From Sclerotinia nivalis (taxonomy: Eukaryota; Ascomycota; Leotiomycetes; Helotiales; Sclerotiniaceae), in assembly GCA_029531795.1 (NCBI GenBank), contig JAPEIS010000005.1, positions 432,001-496,000 on the forward strand: 64,000 nt of DNA. Direction: 5' to 3'. Position 1 is the stretch's first letter, and each line of letters opens with the position of its first letter. Under the pieces are notes generated by a model. The model made no database searches. It was not told the DNA's origin and saw nothing but the letters and a program-made list of their open reading frames with translations. Shown in pieces: positions 20,975-35,642 of the stretch. A program made the translations under genes and the position numbers.

Positions 20975-23900
20975 TTACTCGACAACGTATTGTGCAGAGA
21001 TTTTCGCAATTTCAGCCTGCAATTCATGGATTAGCATGTGGTGCTCCATTAGAGAATGGAAACTTACCTCCAATGCAGCATTTTCTTCCTCCAGAGCTTG
21101 GGCCTGTCTATTGATCTCATTTGCCTATCAAACAAGTTAGTCACTTGACCAGAGCAAAATCGAAGTATCAGAATTATACTTTTTCCATCTGCACCTTCAT
21201 ATTCCGGGCTGCCTTCAACTGCTCTTCCAAAGCTCGCTTCTTGTCTGCAGCTGCTTGCATACGTGCTTCTGCTGCTGCAGTCTCACGTTCAACGATAGAC
21301 GTTTGCTTCAAAGCGGGAGATGAGTTTGTCTTGTTTGGTCCCGAACTGCTACCGGCAGAGGTCATTTGATCGGCTTTGCGCTTGTCATTTGTTCCGGCCT
21401 TAGCCCTGCCTTTGCCTTTGGGGTTGGATGTGATTTCTTCAGCGACGGCAGTTGTTGCAGCTTTTGCTGTCTTTGGGACACTTACAGCTTTCGGAGTCTT
21501 TGGAGCTGGCTTCTTTGGCTTGGCTTGAGATTGCTCCGGTTGGGCTGGGACATTTGAAGAGCGTTCAACTTTTACGGCTGGCGTCTTTTGAGCGGCGCTT
21601 GTCTTCTGGGAGGCTGGTGCCTTTGAAACAGGCGTGGACTGTGTCTTTGGAGCGATCGATGATTTGGCAGCAGCTGGGGCTCTCACCTTCGGCTGTTTGG
21701 CTGGCTTAACTGAAGCAACTGTTATGGTAGACTCATCAGCCTTGGCAGGAGAATCTTGTCGACCATCCTGTTGGTTTCCAATATCGACAGGTGCATCATC
21801 GAGTTTGCTGTTAGACTTCGTGGCTTTGGCAGGCAAATCATTGCTGTCGGAACCAATCATTTCGATGTCTAATGGGACTTCGAGTTGACGTGATTCGTTA
21901 GATTTTTCGGCATTTTCCTCAGGGATAGCACTTGATGGATATCGTTTGGCCTTTTCATCCTTTTGGATCTTTGCGACCTCTTCAAGCACGCTCTGGGAGG
22001 CCTCTTCTGTGGGTGTTTGAGAACCATCTTCACCCTTTTGGAAGGCGGTCAAATCTTGAGATTGCGAAGGCAAGGCTTTGTCCACAGAATCTTGTCCTTG
22101 TTTCGTATTTGTAGATCGAGGATTAGCCTCAGGTGATGGCGATCTTTCAGCGCTCAGCTTTGGCTCAAGTTCGCCTTCAACAGCATCGATCATTTCTGTA
22201 TCTTCAGGCTGGGGAGAATCGTGAATGAAGTCATCGAAATTTGTTTCCATCATATCGACCTCTAGAGACGGGACAGGGTTTTCAAAATTTGGGACTGGTG
22301 GTTCGAAGCTGAGTCCTAGACCACGTTGCTTAACCTTCTCAGCTTTCTTTTCCGCAACTCTCTGGCGATATTTAATTGATGGACTTGCTTCAAGGCTAGC
22401 TTCACGGCAACTATTGTCACTATAGTTTTTTTCGGTGATGATAGCACGAGCCGCTGATTCAATTTGGTTTGCTCCATTAAAGTTCCCTGATAATACACGT
22501 CGTTCGTCTCCAAAATCGTCGAAGTGCTGTGTACCTTCTTTCTTTGATGACGCTGGAGGGGTCATTGGCTCCCAGTATGGACCACTTGCCTCAACACCAA
22601 CTGACTTAAAGCGAGCTGCATTGTCTTTCTTGGGTGCGCCTATAACCACACACGGCACAGAGGACTGTCTCAGGTGCTCCGGGTTATCCAAAGATGAAAG
22701 CTGAGCCTTGTCTAACAAGGTAAGTTCTTGCTTTGTATGCAATGGATCGGTATTGATCGTAGTAAGGTTGTCTGAACCTGAGCCTAGCACATTGCGCCGA
22801 TACCATTCAGAACGAGTAGGATCTTTCCAGGCCTTGCTTGCTGGAGCTCCTTCGACGCCGGGCATAGACATTGGTTTTTTCTTGCGGTTTGTACGAGCTT
22901 GATTGTCCTGGTCAACACCACCGCCGGTCAGTTCAACTCTCTCATTCTTGATGTCCGGTACAAGAAGCGCGGCGTCTGCAGGTTCGCTCGCCTCCTCGTC
23001 ATTAGGAACAGTAATTTGAGACCCATCTGAAAGATGAACAGGCTTCGACACAGTTTCGATGACTTCAGCATCGGGGCTTTTGTCATGTATTTCCGACGAA
23101 TAAGAATCTTTGATGATCATGTTCTGTCTTTCAGCCGACTTCATTACATTGGCCAACAAGGCAGATGTCTCGGTTCCTCCAGAAGCACTGTTCTTAACAA
23201 TTTTCTTGTGAACTTCCTTGCCTTTGATAGTCACTACAGGCTCATCAGTATCATCCTCTGGCTCTGGCACAAGTTTGCCGGCGTCACCATCATCATCATC
23301 ATCATCATCGGTACCGGCACCAACGACGGAAGTGGCCTTCGTAGCCCGCGGGACATCCTTCACGGCCGGTTTCTTTGAGTTTAATCTCATGTCACTCCAT
23401 GACGTCCCGTCATAGTCCGGGGTATCCAGGAAGCCCAATTTGTGAAAATCGGTGGTAGAGAAGAGCAAGAATCTGAACGAGGCCCAAAGCTTGAAGTCAC
23501 CTGGCCATTTCTTCACAACGCAATCTCTTAGGGGATCCTGCAGCTTTTTATGACCAACGCCGCCGACTTCGAAAGGTGGAGGAAGGATTGCGTCTTCATC
23601 AACACATGGATTAAGATTCCACCATTCGGTATGATCTTCGAACGTGGGTGCACGATCAGCATGGCCGAGATCCGGGGTTCCTTCGCTTGATGATGATGAG
23701 GTATCATCAGAATCAGAATCCTTTGCGTGGGCCTTGTGAGAACTGGGATCTTGGCGGAATATTTGTATTTCGATGCTGCCGACTGAATGAGGGGCACCGC
23801 CCTTGACATTTCGTGCTGTTTCGCTGTTTAGTAAATAGGGTGTTAGATAGGAAGGATAGCTCACTTTTTTCAAGGTTCCGCTCTTTTATTTGTAACTGGT

Positions 23901-24231
23901 AGGTCTTTCCGATATATTTGTTGCGTGTCTTAACTTGACCTGCCACCCATTCAAATTTCTTGCTAAATGCCTGGGTGGCTTTATCGTTGCTATGCGAAGC
24001 TCGTAAGATACCATCGACGACCACGTCAACGAATTCGACAACGCCTGAGTTAATGTTAAAGCATGGTGTGATGGCATCACCTTCTGCGGTTAGAGCGTAG
24101 CAGGTAAAGTGATTACCTTCCCGCTTCATACCCTCTTCATGGAGCTTCCCGTTGTCACCACCGCCTTTCAAGCATATTTCTCCTTTGACAGTTTTTCCAT
24201 CAAAGCCAAGTAAACCGGATGGGATCTTCAT
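20975..24231 (-). CDS. Large low-complexity protein with DUF7918-like N-terminal domain and C-terminal coiled coil
   Basis: Four exons (23865-24231, 21180-23782, 21068-21124, 20975-21016) encode 1,022 residues. The first junction needs the acceptor at 23783-23784 (CTCATTCAG), which joins NLEK to IGSIEIQIFRQD in frame; nearer AGs break the frame. The N-terminus (1-140) looks like a beta-rich domain resembling fungal DUF7918, with FVDVVVDGILRAS and GSIEIQIFR. This naming is tentative. Residues 240-600 have a conserved-looking block (DPLRDCVVKKWPGDFKLW). A Lys/Ala/Pro-rich disordered region runs to about 930, with an Asp7 run. The end is a coiled coil (AAEARMQAAADKKRALEEQL, then ALEEENAALEAEI). 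A nuclear or chromatin-associated scaffold is possible but not shown. Confidence 0.7.
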
Positions 24232-25300
24232 GGCTGTTGATGTCGAGGAGTTCTTGTAAATATCGTCAGTTAATGCGTATGATTTGTTTAAAAATATCGA
24301 TGATAGGTAGGATGTTGAGTTTTTTGTGAGGTCTGTTCGAAGGTCAGGTCAGACGTTGGTCGACAAGATCGAGGGATATCGCAGAGGGGCTGGATATTAG
24401 CAGATATATGTTAAGAATTGCAGGTTCGCAACAAGCAGGAAAGTTTGAAATAACTTGAGGATCCTTCAAGTCAATAAAGTATTTGCTCGAAAGTGAAGAG
24501 TTGTAGGTGTAGGATCGAAGAAAGTTGTTTTTAAGAAAGACAAAGTTACTTCACCTTAGCAACCGAAACGAAGCTGAGGGAGTTTGAAAATTAGATGCTA
24601 TTGGGTGAATTTAGAAACTAACGAGGCAGTCAAAATGACAAAAGGAATGATATCCTTATGATCGAGAGTTGCATATGACAGTTGCGAGTTTCAAATATTG
24701 GTAAAGATACCCGCAGAGAGTTATGTGAGTTGCGATTTGTGTGAGAAATTACAAAGAGGTGTTGAACATCCCAAAGAGGAGAATCTCCCTGGGGAAAAAA
24801 GAGTCCTATGCTCATAAGTTTTCGATATCCAGAGAGAAAAAAAAGTACTGGGCAACATGAACATTTGCAAGCGCTGGGCCTGTAAACATATTTTTGAAAT
24901 TTTAATTGTTTCGTGTATCAGACTAATGTGATGGAAGACCTCCAGTCAACAGCTGGACAGTTTAATGATCAGCTTAAAGTCCAGCTGGGCCGTTTCTTGG
25001 AAGTGAATACTTCAAAGCTATGATAGCTGATCCCCGAGCCTACCTAGCTACAATCGAGATCTTCGTAAATGGTCTCTTCTGTAAGATCTACCAACAGATC
25101 AATATGAGAACGATTCCGAGAAACATGCACTGGAGACCGCTAGAAACAGATACCGTTTAAGGTGTAGGACAGCACGTCATTCTGTGACGGTCATATGCCT
25201 ATCCTGGGTAAGATCATTGAACTTCCATAGACTGGGTATAGTATTCCCACAGTCTCATTTGCCCATTTTTTTTATTTGGGGTTTCTCCAGAATCTGGACC
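24232..25300. other. Intergenic and 5' UTR region
   Basis: About 1.07 kb between the start of the large minus-strand gene and the end of the Mtr2-like gene. No gene is seen. The first few hundred bases are probably promoter and leader of the large gene. Confidence 0.45.
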
Positions 25301-25868
25301 TTATAACACCAATCTAAACACCTGACTCTGAATCAACCACCTTTTAATCCCTTTCGGCGCCTTCGGATTCCTGGCCTCCAAATTCGGCACCAGGACAAAA
25401 TTCTCCATGAAACCCCTCTCCTCCCCCTCATTTCCGTTCTTTGATGAATATTTCACCTGCCCACTAACCATAATGGCAATGCTAATTTTCTTCCCATCCT
25501 TGTCCGGCCCAAGCTTACTTTCCTCAACCCCTATATTGTAGTTTGGGTTAATGGCATGGGCGACATATGATTGCACTTCATACTCAGTTTTGCCGATTTT
25601 ATTCTCGAACGTTTCTTGAAAGGCGGAAGGCGTTGGTATGAGGTTTCCGTTGATGCTTATTGAGGCCTCAGCTGGCGCTAGGGTGGAGGGCTTGACGTAG
25701 AAGGACGTGATGGTTGGGCGGAGATTGGGCTTATTCAAGGTTTCGTAGAAGCTTTCAACGAATATTTCGGCCGCTGGCGTATATCAGCATGGTAGTTTGT
25801 CAGGGGGGCATGCAAAAAGTACCTTTGGTAGCCAAGTCGATTTGGGTATCCTTTGTAGGGTTGGACAT
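25301..25868 (-). CDS. mtr2: mRNA export factor Mtr2/NXT1-like (NTF2 fold)
   Basis: Two exons (25823-25868, 25301-25773) encode 172 residues. Splicing gives MSNPTKDTQIDLATK-AAEIFVESFYETLNK. Downstream are ISINGNLIPTPSAFQETF, YEVQSYVAHAINPNYN, GFMENFVLVPN and a C-terminal WLIQSQVFRLVL. This series is typical of the fungal Mtr2 branch of NTF2-like proteins. Mtr2 pairs with Mex67 to carry mRNA and pre-ribosomal subunits through nuclear pores. NTF2 itself is shorter and lacks the NPNY and QSQxFRLV features. The gene is divergent from mitochondrial methionyl-tRNA synthetase with only 272 bases between. Confidence 0.87.
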
Positions 25869-26140
25869 GGTACTTCGCACAGATAGTATGCAGTTGTGGA
25901 TATCCAAGAAAAGTAATAAATCACAATTTGCTAAGGAGATTTTGAGAATAAAACAACTTGCGGGCTTTTCTGATGTATCTTTGTCTTTCAATTTAATGAT
26001 GTGAAGTGAATGAAGCTTGTAATTCAATGGTTTTAAAAAACGCGGGGGCGGAGATGCGGCCGCAGCGCCGCGTTTACGCATCATTCACAATTTCTCTCAA
26101 CTCATGCTAAATTGCGCTTCTGTCAGCGCATTTTGTTTAA
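25869..26140. promoter_or_regulatory. Compact bidirectional promoter with GC-rich inverted repeat
   Basis: The 272 bases between two start codons contain a GC-rich island at 26038-26080. It has AAACGCGG at 26038-26045 and its reverse complement CCGCGTTT at 26068-26075, flanking a GCGGCCGC palindrome at 26056-26063. The island stands out sharply from AT-rich surroundings. Both genes must be driven from this stretch. Binding by a CGCG-recognising factor is inference. Confidence 0.6.
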
Positions 26141-27997
26141 ATGTATGGCCTCAACCCTTCACTGCGGGGCTCTTTGAAGTCCAGAACTAGATCGCTTTGG
26201 AGGACCGGCTGGGTCTGCAGCTCATGTAGGGCAAGATCTATACCAAAATTCAGATACTCTACAGATACAAGACCGAAGAAGCCGTACTACGTCACCACAC
26301 CAATTTTCTACGTGAATGCCGGTAAGTCTGAATGATGTTACCTCAATACAATTTTCTAAGCTAATTGAGTCATCATCAGCACCTCATGTTGGTCACCTGT
26401 ATACTATGGTCCTCGCGGACGTCCTCAAACGATGGCAAGTTCTAAAGGGCGAGACGGCGATCTTATGTACAGGAACAGATGAACATGGTATGAAGATACA
26501 ACGAGCTGCTGCACAGGCAGGCACACTGCCCAAAGAATTTTGTGACATTGGCGCCGAGACGTTTAAAAAATTGGCACAGCGAGCAGGACTTTCAAACGAT
26601 CATTTTGTACGTACGACTGATCAAGATCACAAAGAGGCAGTGGAATATATCTGGTATATGCTGAAGGAACGGGAATATATTTACGAGTCAAAACACGAGG
26701 GGTGGTACTGCGTCAGTGATGAGACGTTCTATCCTGAGTCCGCGATCGAGAAGAGGCTGGACCCCTTTACTGGGAGGACATTCATTGCTTCTCAAGAGAC
26801 TGGTAAAGAGGTTGAATGGACATCGGAAAAGAATTACCACTTTCGATTATCTGCTTTCAAGGATCAACTTCTTGAGTTTTACGAAAAGAACCCCAATTTT
26901 GTTGTACCGTTGACTCGGATGAAAGATGTGGTCAAGCAAGTGTCTAAGGGCTTAGAAGACCTCTCGATATCTCGTCCCTCCGATCGTCTGAGTTGGGGCA
27001 TTCGAGTTCCAGACGATGAAAGTCAGACTATATACGTATGGCTCGATGCACTAGTCAACTATATTACAAAAGCAGGCTACCCGTGGGCTCCAGGAAATGA
27101 AACCGCTGGAGGATGGCCTGCAGATGTACAAGTTATCGGGAAGGATATTGTTCGATTTCACTGCATATATTGGCCAGCATTTCTCCTCGCCTTGAATCTG
27201 CAACCACCAAAGCGAATTTTGACGCATGCTCACTGGACGATGGATAACCAAAAAATGTCCAAGTCAATAGGGAATGTAGTCAACCCAATTTTTGCAATGG
27301 ATCGATTTGGGGTCGATGTGATGCGATACTACCTTATTCATGATGGTGGAATTAAGGAAGATTCTGGCTACGGAAATGAATATATTGTTGAAAGATACAA
27401 GAAGGGATTGCAGAAAGGTCTAGGTAATCTTGTCAGTCGATTGACCAGACCGAAAGTATGGAATGTTCGTTCTTGCGTGGAAGCTGCACATTCTGGGGAA
27501 TTGCATAACCTGGATGTTTCCACCAATCAACAGACCGATTTACTTAATAATGTTCGCCCAAAAGCTGATGACAAGATGCAAGAGCTAAACCCGGCAGCAG
27601 CTCTGCATGTTATTATGGATACCGTATTTGAAGTAACTACACCACCCACCACATGTTTCCAATGATTACGATACTAACCACAAACTAACAGACTAACAAA
27701 TACTTACAAGAAGAAGCTCCCTGGAGTCTCGCAAAGTCCGAAGAACCAAAGGCTAAAGAAAGACTCATAAGTGCCGTATATCATTCTGCCGAGGCGATCC
27801 GCATAGTTGGAATCCTCCTTCAGCCGTACATGCCGGAAAAAGCATCTCTGTTGCTGGATATGATAGGTGTTATACCAGAGCGCAGAACATATGAGTACGC
27901 GACACTGGGCGCTGATCCTTCTTATGGTGATGCTCAGATTCCACTGGGTAGATGTGCATGGGATGCGCTATTTCCACCCTTGGCTATCGAGACTTGA
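26141..27997 (+). CDS. msm1: Mitochondrial methionyl-tRNA synthetase
   Basis: Three exons (26141-26321, 26380-27632, 27692-27997) encode 579 residues. The N-terminus is Arg/Ser-rich without acidic residues (MYGLNPSLRGSLKSRTRSLW), fitting a mitochondrial presequence of about 40 residues. The class I signatures are intact: the HIGH equivalent in APHVGHLY, where the codon for Ala spans intron 1, and KMSKS in NQKMSKSIGN. GTDEHGMKIQRAA and YVWLDALVNYIT are also typical of MetRS. The last exon gives the anticodon-binding helices (TNKYLQEEAPWSLAK). The enzyme charges mitochondrial initiator and elongator tRNA-Met. The cytosolic form is larger and has appended domains, so length and presequence favour the mitochondrial enzyme. 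Confidence 0.95.
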
Positions 27998-28209
27998 TTT
28001 GACTTAGAAATGCGTCTTGTGTCATGTCTGAATATACCTCATAGCATCGAATAAAATTATACCTACTCTCGAGCGAATCATTGATCACCTAAACAGTGGT
28101 ATTGACTTATTCATAATTGATATCATATTACATTCATACCATGACCTCCATAAACTCCAGGACGGTCAATCAAATATTACAGTAAAAGTTCCAAACCGGC
28201 TTTGCAGCT

Positions 28210-29142
28210 TTATGGCATTGCGACGCTCTTCTTTCCCTTCGGCATCTTTGGCTTCTCTGCAGGTTTTTTCTCCACGGGCTTTTTTGGTTGTGATTTTTCT
28301 TCCTCCTCTTCTTCAACTTCATCATCTTCCTCAGATTCCTCTTCATCGGATGAAATTACCTCTTCAATTTCATAACCATCATCATCATCATCGTCATCCT
28401 CCTCCTCCTCCTCTTCACTACTAGACTCCTGTACTATTTTCGTCTTGGTAGGTTTCTGCCTTTTCTCCACTTCTTTCTTGGGTTTCTGTTGCTTCTGTGC
28501 CCCAGTCTTACTTTTCGCTTGTGTTGTCGTAGTGCTCTTCTTAGCACTTGGTTTCTCCTCCACCTCTTCTTCTTCCTCACTACTCGTATGCTCTCCACTA
28601 GTATACTCCTCACTATCAGTATAATCCTCCTCGCTCTCCTCGCTGTCCACCACTTGCAAAATCCTCCCTCTTCCTCTACTTTCCAACGCATCATTCGCCA
28701 CCTTCCCCATAATCCCATTCAACCAATTTTCCGTGCCTTTCCCCACCCCACCTTTCCCAAAATTACTTCCCAATCCATTTCCATTCCCCACCACATTCTT
28801 ACTCGGCTCACACGTCATCCCCAAAATCGTTCCTTTTCTCCTACTCCCTCCACCATTCCCATCCTGGATCGGTTTCACAGTAGGCGCCTGAACCTGCACC
28901 CATCCTTTCCCCTTTCCATTTTTCTCATACACACTTCCATCCTCCAACACTCTCCTTCCTTTCCCATCCCATCGTCTCGTTTCTTCAATAATGGGTTCTC
29001 CAAGACGTTGTGTGCGTTTCGTGCGGGTGGTGCCGTCTTTATTGATGGTGGTCTTGGTTTGATATGCTCGACCCCAATTATCTCCTGATGATGTAGAGGA
29101 GGTCATGGCAAATGATGCCGAGGTATTAAGTGTAAAAGGCAT
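28210..29142 (-). CDS. Acidic low-complexity protein of unknown function
   Basis: A single exon encodes 310 residues. Residues 15-70 are hydrophilic but ordered-looking, with GDNWGRAYQTKTTINKDGTT and a GRRVLEDGSVYEKNG segment. From about 165 to the end the protein alternates Glu/Asp/Ser tracts (SEEEEEEDDDDDDDGYEIEE) with Lys-rich stretches, ending KMPKGKKSVAMP. Such charge-segregated tails occur in histone chaperones and nucleolar proteins, but no known domain is visible. The simple-sequence DNA encoding the tail (about 28300-28420) could vary in length between strains. I do not recognise the gene. Confidence 0.6.
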   Translation of the reverse strand: MPFTLNTSASFAMTSSTSSGDNWGRAYQTKTTINKDGTTRTKRTQRLGEPIIEETRRWDGKGRRVLEDGSVYEKNGKGKGWVQVQAPTVKPIQDGNGGGSRRKGTILGMTCEPSKNVVGNGNGLGSNFGKGGVGKGTENWLNGIMGKVANDALESRGRGRILQVVDSEESEEDYTDSEEYTSGEHTSSEEEEEVEEKPSAKKSTTTTQAKSKTGAQKQQKPKKEVEKRQKPTKTKIVQESSSEEEEEEDDDDDDDGYEIEEVISSDEEESEEDDEVEEEEEEKSQPKKPVEKKPAEKPKMPKGKKSVAMP

Positions 29143-31303
29143 TTTTGCAATTTTTCTTTTCCAATCGGATTTATTGCATTGGGATAGGTTTTGATGAAGA
29201 TATCAATGAAATATGAAGAAGGAGAGACTATCTAGATCTTGATATATGAAAATTCAAAAATCGTATGTTGGTTCTCCAGAGAAAACAGGATGAAAGGGTG
29301 GGTGTGACGTCATATCACCATTTGTGAAGTCATGATCACGTGTCAGGTCCCACGTCCTCATATCAATTCAAGGTTCTTGTGCATTGATGGCTTGATGTGA
29401 TAACATTTCGATTTTGTTGGTGTAAACTTGTGAAAATATATTGATATGATCGAATGAAGGAAACTTATTAGCTATACCGACCGCGCTTTATGGCGTGTAC
29501 TATTAGTACCTTATTATTAGTGTACTTCGTGGACACCAAACGGTAGGTTTTCGACGAAGGGTCTTGGCATGTTACAGATACGGATGGCGGGAACTGCGGG
29601 GCAGGGTGGTGCGGAAGGGTCGGTGGTTACTTTTCGGCTGCAGGAACGAAATTAAAGGTACTAGGAAGTACTAGGAAGTACTAGGTCGGTATACGGCCAA
29701 ACAATCGATTACTGGTACTTCTTCAGTCGAGAATCGAGAATCGAGAATCAATTTTGACTCGATGGCCATTTAAGATGATTGTTATGACTTTGTATATTGA
29801 TCTTTCCTCTGAGTTGTTTCTTGACTCGCTCGTTGGTCTTACTCGGTCTAGATACATATTTGCCGTTGGTTCCGGGAATAAAAGTCAGCTGGATATACGG
29901 TACCGAGTAACCTTGAAGTTCATCTCACCGCTTTGATTCTGCCTGCAGACAAAGTGGCACATGTTCTACTAATGCAGGGTCTCATAGTCTAGACTACAGC
30001 CCAACAACGAGGGATTATCTATCATTGAATTCATGTCCTAAATCTACTACACACGGAATCCAATTAGACAATTGATCATAGACTGCAATCCGGATGATGA
30101 AAAGTCTTAAGCCCAATCCCGTTCTAAGTTGCCACTGCGCAGGCAAATGAGGGCAGATTTTGATGCATTGTGCCCAGGACCTGCAAACCGTGGGGTTTGA
30201 ATGATGGATTTTCGAACAGAAAATATCGGGTTTGGGTCTAGAACTTTCCAAATCTCTCAAGATTCAAGGCCACCCAACATACGAGGGATTAATCAATATC
30301 AAAGGGGCGCCTGGTTGCAGAGGGCTAGATCGTTCTTCACGATACTGCGTTGCTTCTTAGATCTAAGTCAAAGAGGTATCATTGGACATTGAAAATGGTA
30401 GGGCAATGGAGTTGGAGGGGGCATGGTGGCACCTTGCAGGTTATACGGCTGTACCTATCCGACCCTGAAGGAAATCCCAAGGTCATCTGCTTCAGACCTT
30501 CGAGCGGATCGCAAAGGAAGCAGAAAAAAAATTATGTTGCCTACATATGTTGTACAAGTGACCCTTTTCTGATGACGCATTGCGCACTTAAATGCAGACT
30601 CATGCTCTCCATGGGGGATCTACACTTGGGATTGCTGTATTAGATCTTCATTGGACGAATCAAAATCAACAGATTACTCAGCCTTGTTTATATCTCAGGT
30701 ATCTCGCAGAATCTGCGAGGGGGCTCGGCAGACCGACCCATATCCAGAAATGCCGGGCCGAAGTACGACAATTTTTCGCTGAATGCAAAGAAAGACTGGC
30801 CAAATTGCAAAGGCGCCCGGATACTAGGGCGATTGGTTCAGAGCCCGTTGAATTGCTCACAAACCCATCCAAAGGCAATCCTAATACTTGGCGCCTCGTC
30901 ACAAATGCTGTGTCGAGACGACGGAACGGAGACGAGATGCAAAGGAAGGATCCGTAACCTTCCTTACTAGCCAATGGTGAAAGGGCTTCTATCTTTACGA
31001 TTGTTTACCAGCATTCGAAAGGGCCAGAGAGAAGAAAAGAAAAGGATGTCCGTCATCAGTCAAGTCGTTCATGTCACCGACTAGCAAAAATGTCTATAAA
31101 TCAGTAAGAAACCCACGGCTTTTGAGAAAATATAATTATTGTTGCGATCAATCAGTTAGTTGAGAAAAGTTCTGTTTCAATATCTTTATTTCTTACTCTG
31201 TCAACTAGCTATCTACTCGTGTGACTTATGTCACGGCATAACCCTTCTTGACTTCCATTCACAATTCACAATTCACATAAGCTTTCTCACCACTTGAATA
31301 GCC
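29143..31303. other. Long intergenic region with short tandem repeats
   Basis: About 2.16 kb without a convincing gene. It has a three-copy GTACTAGGAA repeat (29658-29687) and a GAGAATC repeat (about 29728-29750). Overlapping frames on both strands at 30015-30974, including a 121-codon plus-strand frame at 30592-30957, show no known domain or splice pattern. They may be decayed coding sequence. TATAAA at 31095-31100 may serve the small gene at 31304. Confidence 0.5.
29658..29750. repeat. GTACTAGGAA and GAGAATC short tandem repeats
   Basis: Three GTACTAGGAA units lie at 29658-29687. Three GAGAATC units follow at about 29728-29750. Confidence 0.75.
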
Positions 31304-31633
31304 ATGCCTCAATCCCTGTCATCCTCTCTGCAAGGCTACTATGGATCGGAGAAGTAAGTCTTTAGTTTCCCGTTCACACAATGGATTGGATCATCATTTA
31401 ACCGAATTTCATCTAATTATTTTCATAGAGTTGTTGAAGAAGTCCCACACGCTCCTGCTTCTATCAAGAAACAACCTCGAAATCCATCCACACTTTCATA
31501 TAACCTGAGCCAATTCACATCCGTTAACGGGGCGCCTCCATTGGCTTTCCGGGAGCCAATTCCGGTTGCCGAACGCATTAGTGGTGCGAAAAATGTCATC
31601 AAGGACTTCGACGCGAAGATGAGTAGAGGCTAG
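31304..31633 (+). CDS. Small orphan protein, 84 residues
   Basis: Two exons (31304-31353, 31429-31633) encode 84 residues beginning MPQSLSSSLQGYYGSEK. The protein has no signal peptide, membrane span or cysteine. The central part is Pro/Ser/Asn-rich (KKQPRNPSTLSYNLSQF). The C-terminal half looks helical (RISGAKNVIKDFDAKMSRG). The intron has a GTAAGT donor and TAG acceptor, the frame is kept, and a TATAAA lies about 205 bases upstream, so a real gene is likely. Its function is unknown. Confidence 0.5.
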
Positions 31634-34261
<2,628 letters not shown>

Positions 34262-34450
34262 ATTGGAGGGGAAAGAATGCCCAGCTTGTAAATATTGTAG
34301 ATGTAGAACTGGAACTGGAAGTGGAAGCGGAAGAGGGGGAAATGAGCCGTGTGTATAGATTGTCTGATATATGTTCTTTGTACATGAATTTAGTCGGGAT
34401 TCCGAGGTATTGTGGAATTGTATTTCGAAGAAAGATCTGGAGTGAGATTT

Positions 34451-34489
34451 TTATCTTGTTCATCTTGTTCATCTTGTTCATCTTGTTCA
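34451..34489. repeat. (ATCTTGTTC)4 nonanucleotide repeat
   Basis: Four nearly perfect 9-base units lie 190 bases past the xylanase stop codon, probably in its 3' flank. Confidence 0.85.
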
Positions 34490-35410
34490 GCTGTACCATG
34501 TCTCCATTCTCCATGTGCTCTGCATCGCATGTATTTGCTTTTCAGACCATCTTTCTGTGTGACATTCCCAATGATAAAAGCGTTTTTCAAAACGGGGTTT
34601 TTCTAATCGCAAAATCGTATGCTTTATATTATACAGATCATCCGCAAATTTCCCCTAGATCTTATAGATCTGAAAGAATCTGATAGAAAAAAAGTCAAGC
34701 GCAGTCTAATTATTGATCTCAGCTTCCTCTTTGCACGAACCCCCCCCTCCCCCCTACAAATAAATAATCTTTACAAATTAGCAATAATATGAACTTTTCC
34801 ATCTAAACATTTTGGACAATATCATGCCAAATATACTCAAGTATACTCTCTGAAACATGGGATGAGGTCGGGTATCATCTGAATTTTCATCTGATTCCGA
34901 GTACGGCTTACGTATGTGTTTCATTTGCATTGTACCTGCATACATACATACATACCCCCATCAATCTCAATCTCCATCTTAGGCCCCATGAAACATGTAC
35001 ATCCACCCCCACCATCACCATCCGAACTTTCTTTCATCCGAACCTTCTCTCAAAAAGTAAGTAGGATCTAAATGCCGTGCACGTGTCTACATCCCACAAA
35101 TCCATCCACGTGGCAAACAAAACAAGAAGAGGTCTGTCCGTCTCCCCCACGAGATCCACATCTTGATCTGAAACAAGCTGGGGTCTAAAACACAACTTAT
35201 TTCTAAATATCCGTTCTCTTCTCGTATTCCCTGCGGCGGGTATCTCGGAATATTTCGCGGGCTAGATCTAAGGGCTTACGGTACGGCCCCCCAGTAAGCC
35301 CGTTTCTTGCGGTACGGCCCGTCGGTACTCTGTTAGTAGGTAGGTAAGTAGTTTTGAGGTTTGCGCCGAGAATTTGTGGATATGTGAGGCCGAGAGGCCG
35401 AGAGGGAGCG

Positions 35411-35476
35411 GCGGGATGATATTTCGGGATGATAGTTCGGGATGATATTTCGGAATGATATTTCGGAATGATGTTT
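35411..35476. repeat. GGGATGATATTTC tandem repeat (about 15 bases per unit)
   Basis: Four to five units of GGGATGATATTTC or GGAATGATATTTC follow each other with single-base changes. Confidence 0.8.
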
Positions 35477-35642
35477 TGGTTATGGAAGCATGCATAGATG
35501 CCCAATGTTTGGAATGTGGGGTCGAAGTGTGATGGCGGCGAACGGTCAAATGGTCTAGATGATGGATGACGAGAGATAGGTAGGTAGGATGAGATGATAA
35601 TTTATTTTTAGACGGTTGCATCAACATCACGCGAACCATCAC

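Noticed and set aside
21121..23415. Many plus-strand frames opposite the large minus-strand gene
   Set aside because: They are antisense shadows of low-complexity codons, with no independent features.
30592..30957. 121-codon plus-strand frame with an overlapping 98-codon minus-strand frame
   Set aside because: I looked for HET, ankyrin or transposase motifs and found none. Both strands are open, which suggests chance or decayed sequence.
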